Shown here: positions 26,949 through 37,077 of the stretch, in pieces
Layout of the letters: each line of letters opens with the position of its first letter
Position numbering within the stretch: position 1 is the stretch's first letter
DNA from: Bacillota bacterium
Lineage (GTDB): Bacteria; Bacillota; Clostridia; Acetivibrionales; DSM-1351
Assembly (NCBI GenBank): GCA_023416275.1
Contig: JAEZIB010000133.1
Location: 1 to 57,830, forward strand
Direction: 5' to 3'
DNA: 57,830 nt
The notes under the pieces: model-generated
Told to the model about the DNA's origin: nothing
The model's input: only the letters and a program-made list of their open reading frames with translations
Database searches by the model: none
Position numbers and translations under genes: made by a program

Positions 26949-29819
26949 TTAATGAATTATTCCTCCACCAAGAAGAGCTATTCTAAATAACGCAAAGTCA
27001 ATTGCATCAACAGCTTTATCCTTATTAAAATCTGCATTTGCAAAAGCTTTAGAATCCAGTTCAATACTCCCCAGTAAATACCTTTTCATCATAGCATAAT
27101 CTATTGCGTCAATGCTTCCGTTACAGTCTAAGTCACCGAGTGTAACTTCAGTTTCGATTTCAACAGGTTCTACTCCATATTTGAGTTCACCCTTGATATA
27201 ACCTGTGATTTTATCGTTATCACCAAGAGTAGACATTTTTGAGTTGTAAGAATAGTCATTTGTTTTGTCATAATCTGATGCCCCATCAATTCTGAAAGGT
27301 ATATCTCCTGTACTTCCACCTGCTGCAAGTACACCTGCTTTATCAGCAAAGGAAATTTCACAATAAGTGTCCGCATTTGTTACTGGATTATCTATACTGA
27401 AGCAATTTCCCAGTACATTTTCGTTTCCGCAAACAGCGTAATCACATACGAATGTATTTTGTGAATTGCCATCATTTGTAAACCAATAGCGGACCTTAAC
27501 ATCTGATAATTTAACAGGAACAGTTCCAGTATTCTTTATATTGATGGTAGATCTCAAGGTATTCTTTGTCAAATCCACTTCCCCTGTTTTGTATTGAACT
27601 TTAATTGAAGGTGGAGAAGTATCTGGATTATCACCGGGGTCTTGTGGCTCAAGCTTTGGAGCTTCTTTTCCATAAACTAATTTACCATCTAGATATACAG
27701 GTACTTTTTCGGTCACTGCATATGTAGTTGTAAGACCCTCTTTACTGTAATCATTTGATGAATCCCAGTGAGTCAAGTAGTTTTTATCCTGTTTTACTCT
27801 GAATGAGATTTGAAGCTCTCTGTCCCCATAAATATTACTTCCACTCCAATCGAATTCAAAATAGTAGGTTCCTGCTTCATCCCACTTGAAAGGTCCTCTT
27901 AACTTTATAGGATCCTGTTGCATGGAAATCTGCTCATCATATTCAACAGAGAATATTACATCATCAATAGATTGTTCATTTTTGAAAAGTTCATCAATAT
28001 TGAAGAAGTATTTTGCCATCATTCCTGTTTCATAATGAGGAGGCTGGCTAGACTCGTTATGAATCTTTAATACTACTTGAGTACTATCTACAGTTTCTCT
28101 TGCAACTTTTGCCTCACAATAGTAGTCATCAGTTCTTGTCTCCAATGGTGGGAAGTTTGCTATCGGCTCATGTCCCTGGCCATAGTAATGATACAGTCCA
28201 GCACAAGCACCAACAAATGCAGCATTATAATCAACTGCTACTTCGTTATAAGCGTACTCAGTTGTCGAATCTATATGATAATCATTTAAGTCTGGTCCGC
28301 CTGACAATGCTCCCCATAAAATATGTCTGTGCTCCTCAGGATCATTCATACTATTTGTTTTTGATCCATGAGCTGCCCTGTGGTGTGGGTGAGAAGCAAA
28401 TTTCAATCCCTGCTCATAGCCATAGCCTACAATATATGAGTATCCCATAGGATTTCTTCCCATTAGGTATTCCATCGCACCCTTTGCCCACTCACCAAAG
28501 TCAGTTCTTTCTGGATGGTTTTTCATATATACAAGTGCAGATAATTGAGCTGCTGCATTGTAACGGGCAGAACCCCAACCGTTTATCATTGTATATCCTG
28601 CCGGAGATGTTTTATAGTAGTTCTTATCTTTGGTATCTTCATGTGGGCATTTACCACCTGATAAATATTCCACATTCCATCTTGCAATAAAGTCAAAAAG
28701 CTCATCTTCTGGGAATAACTGATTCAGCTTCAGGAATGTTCCTCCCCATACTGCATCCCAACAATGTACCCATGAATTGTACCATATATTTTGCTTGAAG
28801 GTTTCAGGAATTATCCTCTTCATATATCCAACATAGTTTCCTGTTTCATCAACTGCAGTTATATCATCTATATAGTCCATATTACCAGTACACTCATATA
28901 ACCAAGCAGCAGCCCAAGCCAGCTCATCCTCATCATAATCTGAGGTATAATAACCGTCACCCTTGTGTTTTCCTCTGTATTGCACTGCAAAATCATACAT
29001 TGCCTCTGCAACAGTTAAACATTTCTCTGCATATTCAGGATCTTCATCCTTGAAATTCATATATGATGTAGCAAGTGCAGTAGCTGTACTAGCACAAACA
29101 TCACTACCTGGAGAATCAGCAGTTGCAAAATCAGCAGGTCTGGTCTTTGCATATTCTTCAGGATAAAGCTCTGGTGGTCCCCAGTAGCAATGGTCAACAT
29201 CACCTTCACCTACCATATAACAAAATGCAATCAATTTACCATTCTCATCAAGGAAGGAGCAACGTAAAAATGTATCGGTAAAATACCTTAATATTTCTAT
29301 CATATGCTCTTCTTCACCAATTGCTTTGTAGGCTTCTCTGAATTCATTAAAGCCCCATCCTAATGTAGCAGCAGCATAACTCTGAGGAAGACCAAATCTA
29401 ACATGGTCTCCGGCATCGTGAAAACCGCCGTGTACATCTACAGTTCCATCTCCATCTGGGTCAATAATATCTTCGTACTTTGCTAAAAATTCCTTAGATA
29501 GTGATGTATATTCAAGTGGAATTGCAGCATCCCCTTCATGGCAGGAGCCTCTCCATTCAAGCCTTCCGCCCTTATCATATCCTGCTTCCTCACCACATTT
29601 CTCTGCATCATAGAAATAAAGTGATTTTTGCAGTGCTTCAGCAAAGTTGAAGTAATTGTAATCCTCCCAGTTTTCAGCTGGTGTAAAGGTTGTAGGCGGT
29701 GCCTCTGCTAATGCTTCACCTGATATAAGAAGCTGTCCTGCAAAAACTGCTACAGCCAGAAATATTGTTAGTATTCTTTTGCGTATACTTAACTTTTTAT
29801 TTTTTTGAACACTATGCAT
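26949..29819 (-). CDS. Cellulosomal GH9 glucanase paralogue: GH9-CBM3c-CBM3-dockerin
   Basis: 956 residues with an excellent ribosome site (GAGGAGG, 8 bases). Same architecture as the preceding gene: signal peptide (about 1-38), GH9 (FNFAEALQKSLYFYDAEKCG, HDAGDHVRFGLPQSY, NPMGYSYIVGYGYEQG, HPHHRAAHGSK, YNEVAVDYNAAFVGA), CBM3c (from DDYYCEAKVARE), second CBM3 (SPPSIKVQYKTGEVD onward) and dockerin (DLDCNGSIDAID and DFNKDKAVDAID). Long blocks are identical to the neighbour, so this is a tandem duplication that has diverged mostly in the signal peptide, loops and dockerin. The second dockerin helix is altered (FALFRIALLGGG instead of FAILKKYLLG), which could weaken one of the two binding faces. 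Confidence 0.94.
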   Translation of the reverse strand: MHSVQKNKKLSIRKRILTIFLAVAVFAGQLLISGEALAEAPPTTFTPAENWEDYNYFNFAEALQKSLYFYDAEKCGEEAGYDKGGRLEWRGSCHEGDAAIPLEYTSLSKEFLAKYEDIIDPDGDGTVDVHGGFHDAGDHVRFGLPQSYAAATLGWGFNEFREAYKAIGEEEHMIEILRYFTDTFLRCSFLDENGKLIAFCYMVGEGDVDHCYWGPPELYPEEYAKTRPADFATADSPGSDVCASTATALATSYMNFKDEDPEYAEKCLTVAEAMYDFAVQYRGKHKGDGYYTSDYDEDELAWAAAWLYECTGNMDYIDDITAVDETGNYVGYMKRIIPETFKQNIWYNSWVHCWDAVWGGTFLKLNQLFPEDELFDFIARWNVEYLSGGKCPHEDTKDKNYYKTSPAGYTMINGWGSARYNAAAQLSALVYMKNHPERTDFGEWAKGAMEYLMGRNPMGYSYIVGYGYEQGLKFASHPHHRAAHGSKTNSMNDPEEHRHILWGALSGGPDLNDYHIDSTTEYAYNEVAVDYNAAFVGACAGLYHYYGQGHEPIANFPPLETRTDDYYCEAKVARETVDSTQVVLKIHNESSQPPHYETGMMAKYFFNIDELFKNEQSIDDVIFSVEYDEQISMQQDPIKLRGPFKWDEAGTYYFEFDWSGSNIYGDRELQISFRVKQDKNYLTHWDSSNDYSKEGLTTTYAVTEKVPVYLDGKLVYGKEAPKLEPQDPGDNPDTSPPSIKVQYKTGEVDLTKNTLRSTINIKNTGTVPVKLSDVKVRYWFTNDGNSQNTFVCDYAVCGNENVLGNCFSIDNPVTNADTYCEISFADKAGVLAAGGSTGDIPFRIDGASDYDKTNDYSYNSKMSTLGDNDKITGYIKGELKYGVEPVEIETEVTLGDLDCNGSIDAIDYAMMKRYLLGSIELDSKAFANADFNKDKAVDAIDFALFRIALLGGGIIH

Positions 29820-29910
29820 TTCTAATACCTCCTCAAAAATTGTGTTAAAGCTTTTTTGTGGCTATCAATATTGCGCTAATGCTAAATTAAATCATGCTAA
29901 TAGCCACTAA

Positions 29911-30133
29911 ATTAACTCGTTGTGCTAATTCATATTGACCTAAGTTTGCAGGTAAACTACTTATTGTTATACTAGTACACGAGTACAACTTAGATAAATG
30001 GGATACTTAGTTAAAGATATTTGTTTGATATAGGGAGTAACCCATTTAGGTAAGTTTGTACGGAAGTAGCAGTAAACTAGTACTATAATTTTACCCTGCA
30101 AGGGTCATAAAATAATTAGCACAATGCATTAAC
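29911..30133. repeat. MITE-like repeat family B, copy 1 with nested inverted repeat
   Basis: Ends TTAACTCGTTGTGCTAATT and AATTAGCACAATGCATTAA are inverted copies. The right 75 bases match the complement of the 37.1-kb copy almost exactly (AAACTAGTACTATAATTTTA, CCCTGCAAGGG). This copy is about 105 bases longer: after TAAGTTTG it carries a diverged repeat of element sequence plus a nested inverted repeat (AACTTAGATAAATGGG at 29988-30003 against CCCATTTAGGTAAGTT at 30042-30057). It lies in the 388-base gap between GH9 genes; the rest of the gap shows nothing else. Confidence 0.7.
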
Positions 30134-30207
30134 TTATTTAATTCTTGTCCACCTTAGGTTTAAGCATATTATTATACTAGGAAGACAAAAATCAATTAAA
30201 ATTGCAA

Positions 30208-32307
30208 TTAATTAGAACCCACTGGCAGCTTAATTGTACCAAGTAAATAAAGCTTTAAATTTGCAAAATCTATTGCATTTATTTCTCCATCTTTATTAAC
30301 ATCTGCATTTTTTAAGTCTATTCCATCCTGTTCGGAACTTAACAGGTACTTCTTTAATAAAGCAAAATCTATTGAATCTACCTGTTTGTCTTTATTTAAA
30401 TCTCCATACAGGATGTCCTCTGTTCCCCCACCAGGCTCATTTCCATAGACTTTAACTCCGTTTTTATATATTGCAATATTCTCTGTCTTTATGTATTTAT
30501 CTGTCAAATCTGCTGTAGAAAGGTCATTTTTAGAATCCCAAAGCTTACTTTCGTAATTGTAAATACAGAATTGAACATAAGTTCTTGCATATAAAGCATC
30601 ATTCGGGAAAGTTATTTCCACGTAATAGATATTCTTCTCCTTATCATATGGCTGAATTGAAGATATCGTTGCTTTAGCAGGAGAATAATATACTTTAGTA
30701 GTGAACTTAGCAGGATTAATTCCATCAGCAGCAAATTCCGATAAGTCAACGAAGAACTTACATGATAAGTCTTTCTCATATTGAGGAGGTGATGTTACTA
30801 TATTGTATAGATTAAGGTCAACAGTTACACCCTCAGTATTTGATTTATAAAGTTGAGCTTCTGTGTAGTATTGTGTTGGTTCTCCTTCAATACCAGGAGT
30901 AGGTTCAGGCTTCTGGTCCTTGCCAAAGTATTTTGACATACCTGCCATTGCACCAACAAAACCTGCGTTATAATCTAAGCCTGTTTCAGAATAAACATAT
31001 TCATTTACATTGTCATGATATTCATCTTGCATGTCGGCTCCACCTACAAGTGCACCGTATAGAATATGTCTTTCAGGCAATTCCTTCTTTTCATCTGCAG
31101 GAGGTCCTTCGAGAACTCCACTAGCTGCTCTATGGTGAGGCCATTTGGGATAATTATCACCAAAACCAACCACATAAGACATATTGTTAGGATTATCTCC
31201 AAGAATATAATCTATTTGATTCTTTGCAAAATCTAGGCATTTCTGATCGCCAAAATATTTATAATATACAAGCTGAACCATACTCTCTGCAGCAGGATAT
31301 TTACAAACTCCCCAGCTGTCTAGGTATTTTAATCCACCTGGAGTAGTCTTTAATCTGCTCTGCCAGTAATCAATATGGTCATCTGCAATTGACTTGTACA
31401 GTGGGTTAGGTGAGAGTGTTGCAAGCTTTGTAAATACACCTGTCAAAACATAATCCCAGCACTGTGTCCAATTGTCATTAAAGGAGTTTCCTCCTGTAAT
31501 TCCTTTCTCAACCATTAGCTTTTCTACATCATCCATATACTTATTATCATTTGTAGCGACATAAAGCCAAATTGCTCCCCACATGAGTTCATCAAGGTAG
31601 GTTCTTGGCAAATAATAGCTTTGACCTTTACTATTTCCTCTGTATTTCATACCGAATTCGTAAATGTCTTTTGCATAAGTTAAACATTTCTCAGAATATT
31701 TAGCATCTCTGTCCTTATAGTTTATGTACATAAGTGCTAATGCGGCAGCTGTATCACCAGCTACATCTGAACCTGGATTCTCAGGTGTTGCAACATAATA
31801 TGCAGGTCTGTCATATGTCTGAAGCTCAGGTGGTCCCCAATATTGATGATCCACATCTCCATCGCCTAGTTGATAATAAAAGGTAGTCTTGTTAGGGAAG
31901 CATTTCATAAAATAATCGCAAAAGTGCTTCAAAATATTCAGCATATACTCATCCTGACCCTTTTCTATGAAAACATCTGAGAATTCATAGTAAGCCCATG
32001 CAAGTGTAGATGCTGATGCACATTGAGGCAGACCAAACTTTACATGGTCTCCGCAGTCATGGAAGCCCCCTGTCAAATCAAGTCCAACATCTTTGCCATC
32101 ATCGCAATGGCATGGTCCACGCCATTTTATCCTGTTGTTCCCCGCATCAGGTCCGCACCAATTTGCTTCGTAAAACAAAATTGATTTGGCAAATGCATCA
32201 ACATAGTTAAAATTTGTCTCCTTATCAGCAGCTATAACTGACTGTGGAAACATACTTGCCATAAAAGCAGCAAGCAGAACAAAAACATAAATCCTTTTTC
32301 CTTTCAT
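30208..32307 (-). CDS. Cellulosomal GH9 glucanase: GH9-CBM3c-dockerin
   Basis: 699 residues: signal peptide (KGKRIYVFVLLAAFMASMF, cleavage about 27), GH9 domain (about 30-460; GGFHDCGDHVKFGLPQ with the Asp pair, NPNNMSYVVGFGDNYP, WPHHRAASG, and the acid Glu in YSETGLDYNAGFVGA), CBM3c (about 480-625, YYTEAQLYKS to VKVYGNEPGG), and dockerin in the last 66 residues (DLNKDKQVDSID and DVNKDGEINAID; recognition pairs Ser-Ile and Ala-Ile). Similar in layout to Cel9G-type endoglucanases of other clostridial cellulosomes. Distinct from the two adjacent paralogues: shorter N terminus and no second CBM3. Confidence 0.95.
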   Translation of the reverse strand: MKGKRIYVFVLLAAFMASMFPQSVIAADKETNFNYVDAFAKSILFYEANWCGPDAGNNRIKWRGPCHCDDGKDVGLDLTGGFHDCGDHVKFGLPQCASASTLAWAYYEFSDVFIEKGQDEYMLNILKHFCDYFMKCFPNKTTFYYQLGDGDVDHQYWGPPELQTYDRPAYYVATPENPGSDVAGDTAAALALMYINYKDRDAKYSEKCLTYAKDIYEFGMKYRGNSKGQSYYLPRTYLDELMWGAIWLYVATNDNKYMDDVEKLMVEKGITGGNSFNDNWTQCWDYVLTGVFTKLATLSPNPLYKSIADDHIDYWQSRLKTTPGGLKYLDSWGVCKYPAAESMVQLVYYKYFGDQKCLDFAKNQIDYILGDNPNNMSYVVGFGDNYPKWPHHRAASGVLEGPPADEKKELPERHILYGALVGGADMQDEYHDNVNEYVYSETGLDYNAGFVGAMAGMSKYFGKDQKPEPTPGIEGEPTQYYTEAQLYKSNTEGVTVDLNLYNIVTSPPQYEKDLSCKFFVDLSEFAADGINPAKFTTKVYYSPAKATISSIQPYDKEKNIYYVEITFPNDALYARTYVQFCIYNYESKLWDSKNDLSTADLTDKYIKTENIAIYKNGVKVYGNEPGGGTEDILYGDLNKDKQVDSIDFALLKKYLLSSEQDGIDLKNADVNKDGEINAIDFANLKLYLLGTIKLPVGSN

Positions 32308-32424
32308 TTTTTTACCCCCTTAAAATTTTAGTCCTTCTAAGATGCCCCTATATCTCTATTTTACTACTTATTTCATATTTTGTAATTATGTTTGTAATCA
32401 CAGTTTTTGTTGTAAAAGTAACGC

Positions 32425-34374
32425 TTATAACGGTAATTTTGAAATATCACCCAAAAGGTATTTTTTAAAAACGGCAAAATCAAGTGCATCAATATTACCA
32501 TCACTATTTAAATCCGCTGCTACGAGGTCATTTTCTGCTGGAAAATCGTTAATTGACCCCAAGAGATACATTTTCATCAAAGCATAGTCTGTTGCATCAA
32601 TAGCTTTATCTCCATTGAGATCTCCGACAATATCTTGAACAGGAGTAACTAGAGTTAGGTATCCAAATACCTCTGTAGACTTTGTTGCTCTACCTAGTAT
32701 ATCATTCCAGGTAGCTACACTCTGAAGATTAGTACCATTTGCGTCGTTAATCTGCGCATCGAACCTTATCTTCTTGCCATTAGAAGGAGTAATGGTTTTA
32801 AACGGTATCTTCATTTCCACAGTATAATTTGTGCCAGAAGTAACAGCTGCTGAGCCAAAACCTGCTGATGTAGTTGGAGTTGAATTGCTTAGGAACTTGA
32901 AGGATTGTTCATTGGCATAGTTTACTCTGTATTCTCCGTCGTCCTCTAGATAAGGCCATGCATCTACACAGTTTTCGTCCACATATGCTTCAACCGAATC
33001 CTGCTTTGTCTTGTCAGAGTTTGCTTTGCTGAGCTGAGAATCACGCACCTGGAACAAAACATATAAATTTTTATCATCCCATAGAGCCTTTACAGTTCCG
33101 GTAGCACCAGCAGTTGCCATTAAGAAATTGTCTATCTTTATTTCAGTTGTTTTGCTCCAAATATCATCTATTTTTCCGTCTATTACAGGCGTACCATTTA
33201 GTGCTGTGGAACTTTTCGTAGCTGGAGGGGTATACAACGGGTGCTCTGCCAGATATTTATCCGGATCTACTATTGCGTAATACGCCGGCTTCGGTACCTG
33301 AGAACCATTGAACGGCAGTGGATTCTGACCAGATCTCCAGCTTTGATTGTCCTGATATCCCCAGAGGGTAACACGTTCTATATCATTTGCATGTTTCTTA
33401 TAAATCTTGAATAATTGCGCATATAAGCTACCTTGCTTCTCTGCCCAGCTCGAGGAAAGAGAATAGTTCATTCCAGCCAGAACATCAAGCTCGCTTACGC
33501 TAAGTTCTACACCTAATGAAGCATATTTTTCAATAGCATCTTCGACATTTTTCGGATCTGTCCTCATATCGTAGTGAGACTGCAGACCAATACCGTCAAT
33601 GAGAAGCTTTCCTTGATGGGTTGATGCATATCTGTCATTGATTTCTTTCACCATATTGTAGATTGCGTCCCTTTTTGCAGGGAAATCATCATTGAAGTCA
33701 TTGTAATATAATTTTATATTCCAGTCAGGATGAGAATCCAGAACTGCTCTGGCTGCAAGGAATGCTTGCTCTACAAAGTCAGGTCCTACCGAATAATACC
33801 ATGCCGATTTACGAAGTGCTTCTTTCCAGTTGGAACCCTGTGACGGACTATCCTGCATTGCTTCATTAACTACATCCCATGATATAACTTTATTCCCGAA
33901 GTGCTCCATTACTGTTTTGATATGTGTCTTCATATTGCTGAGAGCTGCATCACGACTCAGATATCCACCCGCTGAATTCTGATTGAACCACGTAGGGGTC
34001 TGACTATGCCAGACAAGCACATGTCCATGAACTTTTATTCCTTGACTTTGAGCTTTAGAAATCATTCCATCTGCTGTACTCCATGTAAAACTGCCCTTGG
34101 TTCTTTGCAGTGCATCTGGCTTCATCTCATTGCCACATGTCATTGTATTAAAATGGAATTTGTAAAAATTATTACTGGAAGTACCTGATGTCAAATCACT
34201 GGAGCCCGGTACATTTCCAAATAAAAAATCATTTTTATAAACATCTTTAAATGAAACCGGACCCGTTTCCGCATTTGTCACAGCTGTGAATTGTGGGATG
34301 CCTGGCAAAACCATTAAAGAGACCATCAAACTCGCAATAGCTGTTTTAAATTTCTTTTTCTTGCCTTGAAACAT
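32425..34374 (-). CDS. Cellulosomal xylanase: GH10-CBM9-dockerin
   Basis: 649 residues with strong ribosome site AAGGAGG. Signal peptide (about 1-35, SLMVSLMVLPGIP), GH10 barrel (about 40-380) with the acid/base Glu in ISWDVVNEAMQD and nucleophile Glu in LSVSELDVLAG, plus VHGHVLVWHSQTP and LWGYQDNQSW. A CBM9-type domain follows (about 395-570; TPVIDGKIDDIW, KALWDDKNLYVLFQVRD, FDAQINDANG), then a dockerin in the last 67 residues (DLNGDKAIDATD and DLNSDGNIDALD; recognition pairs Ala-Thr and Ala-Leu). It hydrolyses beta-1,4-xylan and is expected to sit in the same complex as the GH9 enzymes. Confidence 0.95.
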   Translation of the reverse strand: MFQGKKKKFKTAIASLMVSLMVLPGIPQFTAVTNAETGPVSFKDVYKNDFLFGNVPGSSDLTSGTSSNNFYKFHFNTMTCGNEMKPDALQRTKGSFTWSTADGMISKAQSQGIKVHGHVLVWHSQTPTWFNQNSAGGYLSRDAALSNMKTHIKTVMEHFGNKVISWDVVNEAMQDSPSQGSNWKEALRKSAWYYSVGPDFVEQAFLAARAVLDSHPDWNIKLYYNDFNDDFPAKRDAIYNMVKEINDRYASTHQGKLLIDGIGLQSHYDMRTDPKNVEDAIEKYASLGVELSVSELDVLAGMNYSLSSSWAEKQGSLYAQLFKIYKKHANDIERVTLWGYQDNQSWRSGQNPLPFNGSQVPKPAYYAIVDPDKYLAEHPLYTPPATKSSTALNGTPVIDGKIDDIWSKTTEIKIDNFLMATAGATGTVKALWDDKNLYVLFQVRDSQLSKANSDKTKQDSVEAYVDENCVDAWPYLEDDGEYRVNYANEQSFKFLSNSTPTTSAGFGSAAVTSGTNYTVEMKIPFKTITPSNGKKIRFDAQINDANGTNLQSVATWNDILGRATKSTEVFGYLTLVTPVQDIVGDLNGDKAIDATDYALMKMYLLGSINDFPAENDLVAADLNSDGNIDALDFAVFKKYLLGDISKLPL

Positions 34375-34735
34375 TTTTTTAAACCTCCTTTTTAATTCTA
34401 ATAATTTTTTAAAAATTTTGTAAAAAACCTATCATTTCATAAATTTAATCAAACCTTTATATAACTCAAACCCTTTATCCTGTTGGGTTCAAATTCTTAC
34501 ACTAATTATCCGGTACTAGATATATAAAATCTCATGGAATATTTATTTGATATTTTACTAAAATCAAAACTCAAAAAAATGCAAATGATAAGTAATATTT
34601 ATCTATAATATTTTTTTATTAGAAATAAGAAATTGTGTATATATATTAATTCGAATTTGATTAATTATTTAATGTGGACAATTGATAATATTTCATTTAA
34701 TTTCATATAATTCCATAATTTAAGGCATTTAGATA
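34375..34735. other. Xylanase upstream region, no gene
   Basis: About 360 very AT-rich bases containing the xylanase ribosome site (34379-34390) and presumably its promoter. AACCC/GGGTT (about 34469 and 34485) can form a small hairpin in the leader. No ORF or clear repeat. Confidence 0.4.
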
Positions 34736-34736
34736 T

Positions 34737-34787
34737 AAAAACCCCAAATTGCGAACCCTTATAAATGGGCTTAACAATTTGAGGTTT
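34737..34787 (-). terminator. Terminator past the TPR gene
   Basis: AACCCCAAATTG (from 34740) pairs with CAATTTGAGGTT (34775-34786) and on the minus strand the stem runs into TTTTTATAT. Inside, GCCCAT and AAGGGT extend the fold. Confidence 0.75.
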
Positions 34788-34826
34788 ATGTTATCAATAA
34801 TTATGTTTAGCTATGGTATTAAGTAC

Positions 34827-34955
34827 TTAACTCAACTTTCCCCGTTGGAAATTGTAAGTGTTAAAAAGCACTTACTAATTCTAGCAATTATTTTGGCAAC
34901 AAACCATTGATAAGTTTGAACACCATTAAACTTTTCATGTGAGAAAGTTGAGTAA
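34827..34955 (+). repeat. MITE-like repeat family A, copy with 11-bp outer ends
   Basis: Outer ends ACTCAACTTTC (34830-34840) and GAAAGTTGAGT (34943-34953) are perfect inverted repeats. The interior holds the family core: TAGCAATTATTTTGGCAACA and AACCATTGATAAGTTTGAAC. A small GTAAGTG/CACTTAC hairpin replaces most of the left long arm seen at 14.4 kb. The right end abuts the stop codon of the TPR gene. Confidence 0.65.
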
Positions 34956-36929
34956 TTAATTTAACTTTGAGTTCTTGTCCATAACAGCTATAAATTCCTT
35001 TTTCATGTCATACAAGTAATAAACAAATGGCACCAGCTGTTTTATCTGACTATTTTCAGACTGCTCACCTGATATTAAGGCTACAATCTGCTCCTTGAAT
35101 TCCTTGTATACCTCAGAACCATAAGATTTACTTTTAGCTAACCCAGATATGAGCATAATCTTTAAAACATCATTTTCTGGTGAAGAAAGAGCTAAATTCA
35201 AATACCAGTTCAGAATATTTCTTTCACCCCACAGATTTTCAAGCTTAACAACCTTATTATCAACAAGTGATTGCATTAAGGATTGTCCTAATGCACCTAA
35301 GTAGTTGTAAACTATATTCTCACTAGGTACATTGTAATAGTCAGCTTCTACAGGCTTAATATCACATATTTCCGCTATTTTTGAAATTATGCTATTGAGA
35401 GAATTAATAAACTCTGTATTTTTTCCATCTCTGAGTAATTTCAATTCAAAGGTCTGAACTGATTGACTTTTACTTTCAAACAAAATCACCTTTATTTCAT
35501 ACTCATTTTCTTTTTCTGTTATGCTACCAGTTACCAATAAGTCCAAATCATTAGTACGGGCTGCATCTGTAAGGGATTTGATATTATACTCTGTTTTTAT
35601 TACAGCAGGTCCTACATCCTTTGCAATTGGAAGGAGAAACTTTGTTTCTGCATTAAAATTAAACAATACTATCTCCTGCAATAGTAACGGCAAGCTCCTG
35701 GTCATTCTTCCCGAATCATCCTCAGGCTGTAATTCTGTTACATTTTCCGTTTTATTTGTTAAGTCAACAAACGATAAAAAACCTATATTTCTTTTTTCCA
35801 ATTCCTTAGGCAAAAGCCATTCTGGAGATTTCAAGCCATAATACCATATTGGTTTGTCAGTCACAACAAGTTCAAATTCAACTTTTTCTATTGGCGCTTC
35901 ATTTTTCATCCCAGCTTTTTTTATTATATCAAAATTATTTGAAAGCCTGCTTAAAACGGCTTTTACATCAGCTCTTTCGACTTTCATTAATTTATCAATA
36001 AGCTTTGGCCCTTCAATATGGTTTCCAGTTTGAATATATGCTTGTAGTATATTAAGTCCTGCCATTATATCATGCTTTTCAGCATCATATAGAGGAGCAA
36101 CTATATCAATAATTTCGTTTACATATCCATTATTACCTAAATCTCCAGAGATAATGAATAATACAGGCAATTCATCCAGTGCTGAGTTTAGTACATATTC
36201 ATACAGAGGCTTTGCACTTTCCAGATCCTTTTGTTCAAGATAGTACCTTGCTAAATAAAGCTGTGGAAGCCAGCTACCATTTATTGCTGTAGCTCTTTTA
36301 AGTAAATCGATATAGTTGTATTTTCCACCTGTCTCTTTATCTAAAAGCATCCACCACTGAAGAGTATATTCCTGATTTGGATCTAAGCACATGCTCTCCC
36401 ATACTATTTCTAAAGCTCTTTCCTTGTCATCTCTGGAATAATGAACTCTAGCTAAGTTTGTCAATACTATTGCCGATTTCCCAAATAAATTGATATATTC
36501 ATTTAATGTTTTTTCAGCTTCGCCAAATAGCTCATTAGCCAAAAAAGCTATTGCAAGAGTAGTGTACCCTCGCTCCTTAATTTCATCTATATGTACAAGG
36601 TGTTTTGCAGCATCAAGAGCCTCTTTGTTAAATTCATCCTTTAATGCTAAAAGGATATCGTTATACAATGCATCAGCTGTGTTCCAATGATTTTTAAGCT
36701 GATTAGGCAGGATTGATTTCTTCATTTCTTCTCTTGGTATTAATACCTTTTGCCCTTGTTCATCATAACACTCGACAAAGTCATTTACGTCAGGTTGTTT
36801 TTCCTCCGTCTGTTTCTCCTCAGACTGAATTTCCTCAGTACTTTCCAGCTCGGATTTTTCTATTTCCTCTTTTTTTTCAACCTTTACATTATTTTTGTTT
36901 TTAGATAAAAATTCATTAAAAAACCCCAT
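34956..36929 (-). CDS. Cytoplasmic TPR protein of unknown function
   Basis: 657 residues with ribosome site AGGGGGT. Residues 1-48 are a low-complexity Glu/Lys stretch. About 75-330 are tetratricopeptide-like helix pairs (ALYNDILLALKDEFNKEALD, AEKTLNEYINLFGKSAIVLT, LYLARYYLEQKDLESAKPLY). The C-terminal 300 residues look like an alpha/beta domain (KPIWYYGLKSPEWLLP, LLVTGSITEKENEYEIKVIL) followed by helices; I do not recognise it. No signal peptide or membrane helix. It is transcribed alone, between the xylanase and hydrogenase genes. Confidence 0.8.
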   Translation of the reverse strand: MGFFNEFLSKNKNNVKVEKKEEIEKSELESTEEIQSEEKQTEEKQPDVNDFVECYDEQGQKVLIPREEMKKSILPNQLKNHWNTADALYNDILLALKDEFNKEALDAAKHLVHIDEIKERGYTTLAIAFLANELFGEAEKTLNEYINLFGKSAIVLTNLARVHYSRDDKERALEIVWESMCLDPNQEYTLQWWMLLDKETGGKYNYIDLLKRATAINGSWLPQLYLARYYLEQKDLESAKPLYEYVLNSALDELPVLFIISGDLGNNGYVNEIIDIVAPLYDAEKHDIMAGLNILQAYIQTGNHIEGPKLIDKLMKVERADVKAVLSRLSNNFDIIKKAGMKNEAPIEKVEFELVVTDKPIWYYGLKSPEWLLPKELEKRNIGFLSFVDLTNKTENVTELQPEDDSGRMTRSLPLLLQEIVLFNFNAETKFLLPIAKDVGPAVIKTEYNIKSLTDAARTNDLDLLVTGSITEKENEYEIKVILFESKSQSVQTFELKLLRDGKNTEFINSLNSIISKIAEICDIKPVEADYYNVPSENIVYNYLGALGQSLMQSLVDNKVVKLENLWGERNILNWYLNLALSSPENDVLKIMLISGLAKSKSYGSEVYKEFKEQIVALISGEQSENSQIKQLVPFVYYLYDMKKEFIAVMDKNSKLN

Positions 36930-37077
36930 TGCTACTACCCCCTGTTTTCATTTTAAGAAAAAAACACTATCTTACATTATATTACCATAATTAAGTATAT
37001 CTCGTCATTAAGTATTAAAATAAAATAAAAACAGACAGACTTTTTTATGACTACTATTCAGCCTCAAAAAATAAATT

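Noticed and set aside
23789..34374. Complete cip-cel cellulosome cluster with scaffoldin
   Set aside because: Only dockerin enzymes are present; no cohesin modules or scaffoldin are encoded in the window.
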